Origin: Syntrophus sp. PtaU1.Bin005
GTDB lineage: Bacteria > Desulfobacterota > Syntrophia > Syntrophales > Syntrophaceae
Assembly: GCA_002067745.1 (NCBI GenBank)
Contig: MVRU01000002.1
Location: 1-64,000, forward strand
DNA: 64,000 bases
Reading direction: 5' to 3'
The notes beneath the pieces are model-generated. The model did no database searches. It saw nothing but the letters and a program-made list of their open reading frames with translations, and had not been told where the DNA came from. Position 1 is the stretch's first letter. Every line of letters starts with the position of its first letter. The translations under genes and the position numbers were made by a program. Below are positions 63,525-64,000 of this stretch, piece after piece.

Positions 63525-64000
63525 ATGCCCGGTGACGGTTTTCTCGGATCAATCCGCGATCGATTCCACGCCATTTCCTCGAAGAGATTCTGGAAGTCTC
63601 TCGGAGTTCTGCTTGCCTTTGTCGGGCCGGGGATCATCACCTCCAACGTGGACAACGATGCAGGCGGAATCACGACCTACTCCCTGGCCGGAGCCCATTA
63701 CGGCCTTTCCCTCCTGTGGCTTCTGATTCCCATAACGGTCGCCCTTGTCATCATTCAGGAGATGGGCGCCCGGATGGGCGTTGTTTCCGGAAAAGGGCTG
63801 TCCGACCTCATCCGCGAGCGATTCGGTGCCAGAATCACCTTCTATCTCATGATTGTCCTTTTTCTGACCAACCTGGGCAATACGGTTGCCGAGTTTGCCG
63901 GTTTGGCGGCCAGCATGGAGATCTTCGGCTTGAGCAAATATCTGTCGGTGACCTTCGGTGCCGCTTTTGTCTGGTGGCTGGTGGTTAAGGGCAGCTACAA
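63525..64000 (+). CDS. NRAMP-family divalent metal transporter, 3'-truncated by window edge
   Basis: 158 visible residues from ATG 63525. GVLLAFVGPGIITSNVDNDAGGITTYSLAGA is split here for length; its key parts are GPGIITSNVDND (TM1 unwound region, usually DPGN/DxD metal site) and GAHYGLSLLW. TM3 carries IIQEMGARMGVVSGKGLSDL, equivalent to the QxxxxRLG/GKGLxDLI region, followed by two more helices. Import of Mn2+, Mg2+ or another divalent ion is possible; TM6 lies outside the window. It is in frame directly after the MgtE-N/CBS stop, so the two are surely co-transcribed. Confidence 0.85.
   Translation, partial: MPGDGFLGSIRDRFHAISSKRFWKSLGVLLAFVGPGIITSNVDNDAGGITTYSLAGAHYGLSLLWLLIPITVALVIIQEMGARMGVVSGKGLSDLIRERFGARITFYLMIVLFLTNLGNTVAEFAGLAASMEIFGLSKYLSVTFGAAFVWWLVVKGSY

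Overview
This 64 kb window looks like chromosome of a strictly anaerobic, probably syntrophic or fermentative Gram-negative deltaproteobacterium (Desulfobacterota, Syntrophales-like). The reasons are an ADP-forming acyl-CoA synthetase, an [NiFe] and an [FeFe] hydrogenase side by side, a hydrogenase-sensor module, a molybdate/tungstate uptake operon, an LpxH-like enzyme implying lipid A, and no obvious respiratory oxidases. The taxon is inferred from gene content only.

Layout. 1-6.5 kb: end of an acyl-CoA synthetase (ADP-forming), ribF, tRNA-Leu(CAG), a radical SAM enzyme, a methyltransferase and a GC-rich three-domain envelope protein. 6.5-9.7 kb: a short trp operon with a textbook attenuator (leader peptide with three tandem Trp codons, then a terminator), a TrpD homologue fused to an N-terminal RAM (Lrp/AsnC effector-binding) domain, trpC and trpF. 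9.9-18.5 kb: DUF1015, TrmN6-like, DciA, a short MoaE-like protein, a macrodomain, a circularly permuted phosphoglycerate mutase, Pcm, a LysM/M23 protein and a second radical SAM enzyme. 18.6-23.4 kb: carD-yacL-ispD-ispF-gltX. 23.6-27.2 kb: modABC with an operator-like palindrome, and a MobB-like P-loop protein.

27.4-32.5 kb: a compact RiPP locus with an NHLP-type precursor peptide, a radical SAM/SPASM enzyme, an E1-like/YcaO cyclodehydratase and a SagB-type dehydrogenase. 32.7-34.2 kb: an RTX-repeat protein built from 348-bp tandem repeats. 34.6-51.5 kb: a hydrogenase island. One part is an [NiFe] Hox-like hydrogenase (NuoG-like, small and large subunits) with its protease and the [FeFe] maturase HydF. 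The other is a multimeric [FeFe] hydrogenase (HydA, a NuoF-GltD fusion, HndB-like and NuoE-like subunits). A regulatory set follows (PHP, two HATPases, two DRTGG proteins and a sensor-type [FeFe]-hydrogenase homologue), arranged divergently.

51.8-64 kb: LpxH-like, pyruvoyl-dependent arginine decarboxylase, two tandem universal stress proteins, glyQS, recO, and pyrRBC under a candidate PyrR attenuator. The window closes with a pore-less MgtE-N/CBS protein paired with an NRAMP transporter that runs off the right edge.

The most notable items are the RiPP cluster, the circularly permuted iPGM, the RAM-TrpD fusion behind a Trp attenuator, the NuoF-GltD hydrogenase subunit and the divergent hydrogenase-sensing module. 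All functional statements rest on motif recognition by eye; no database search was run.
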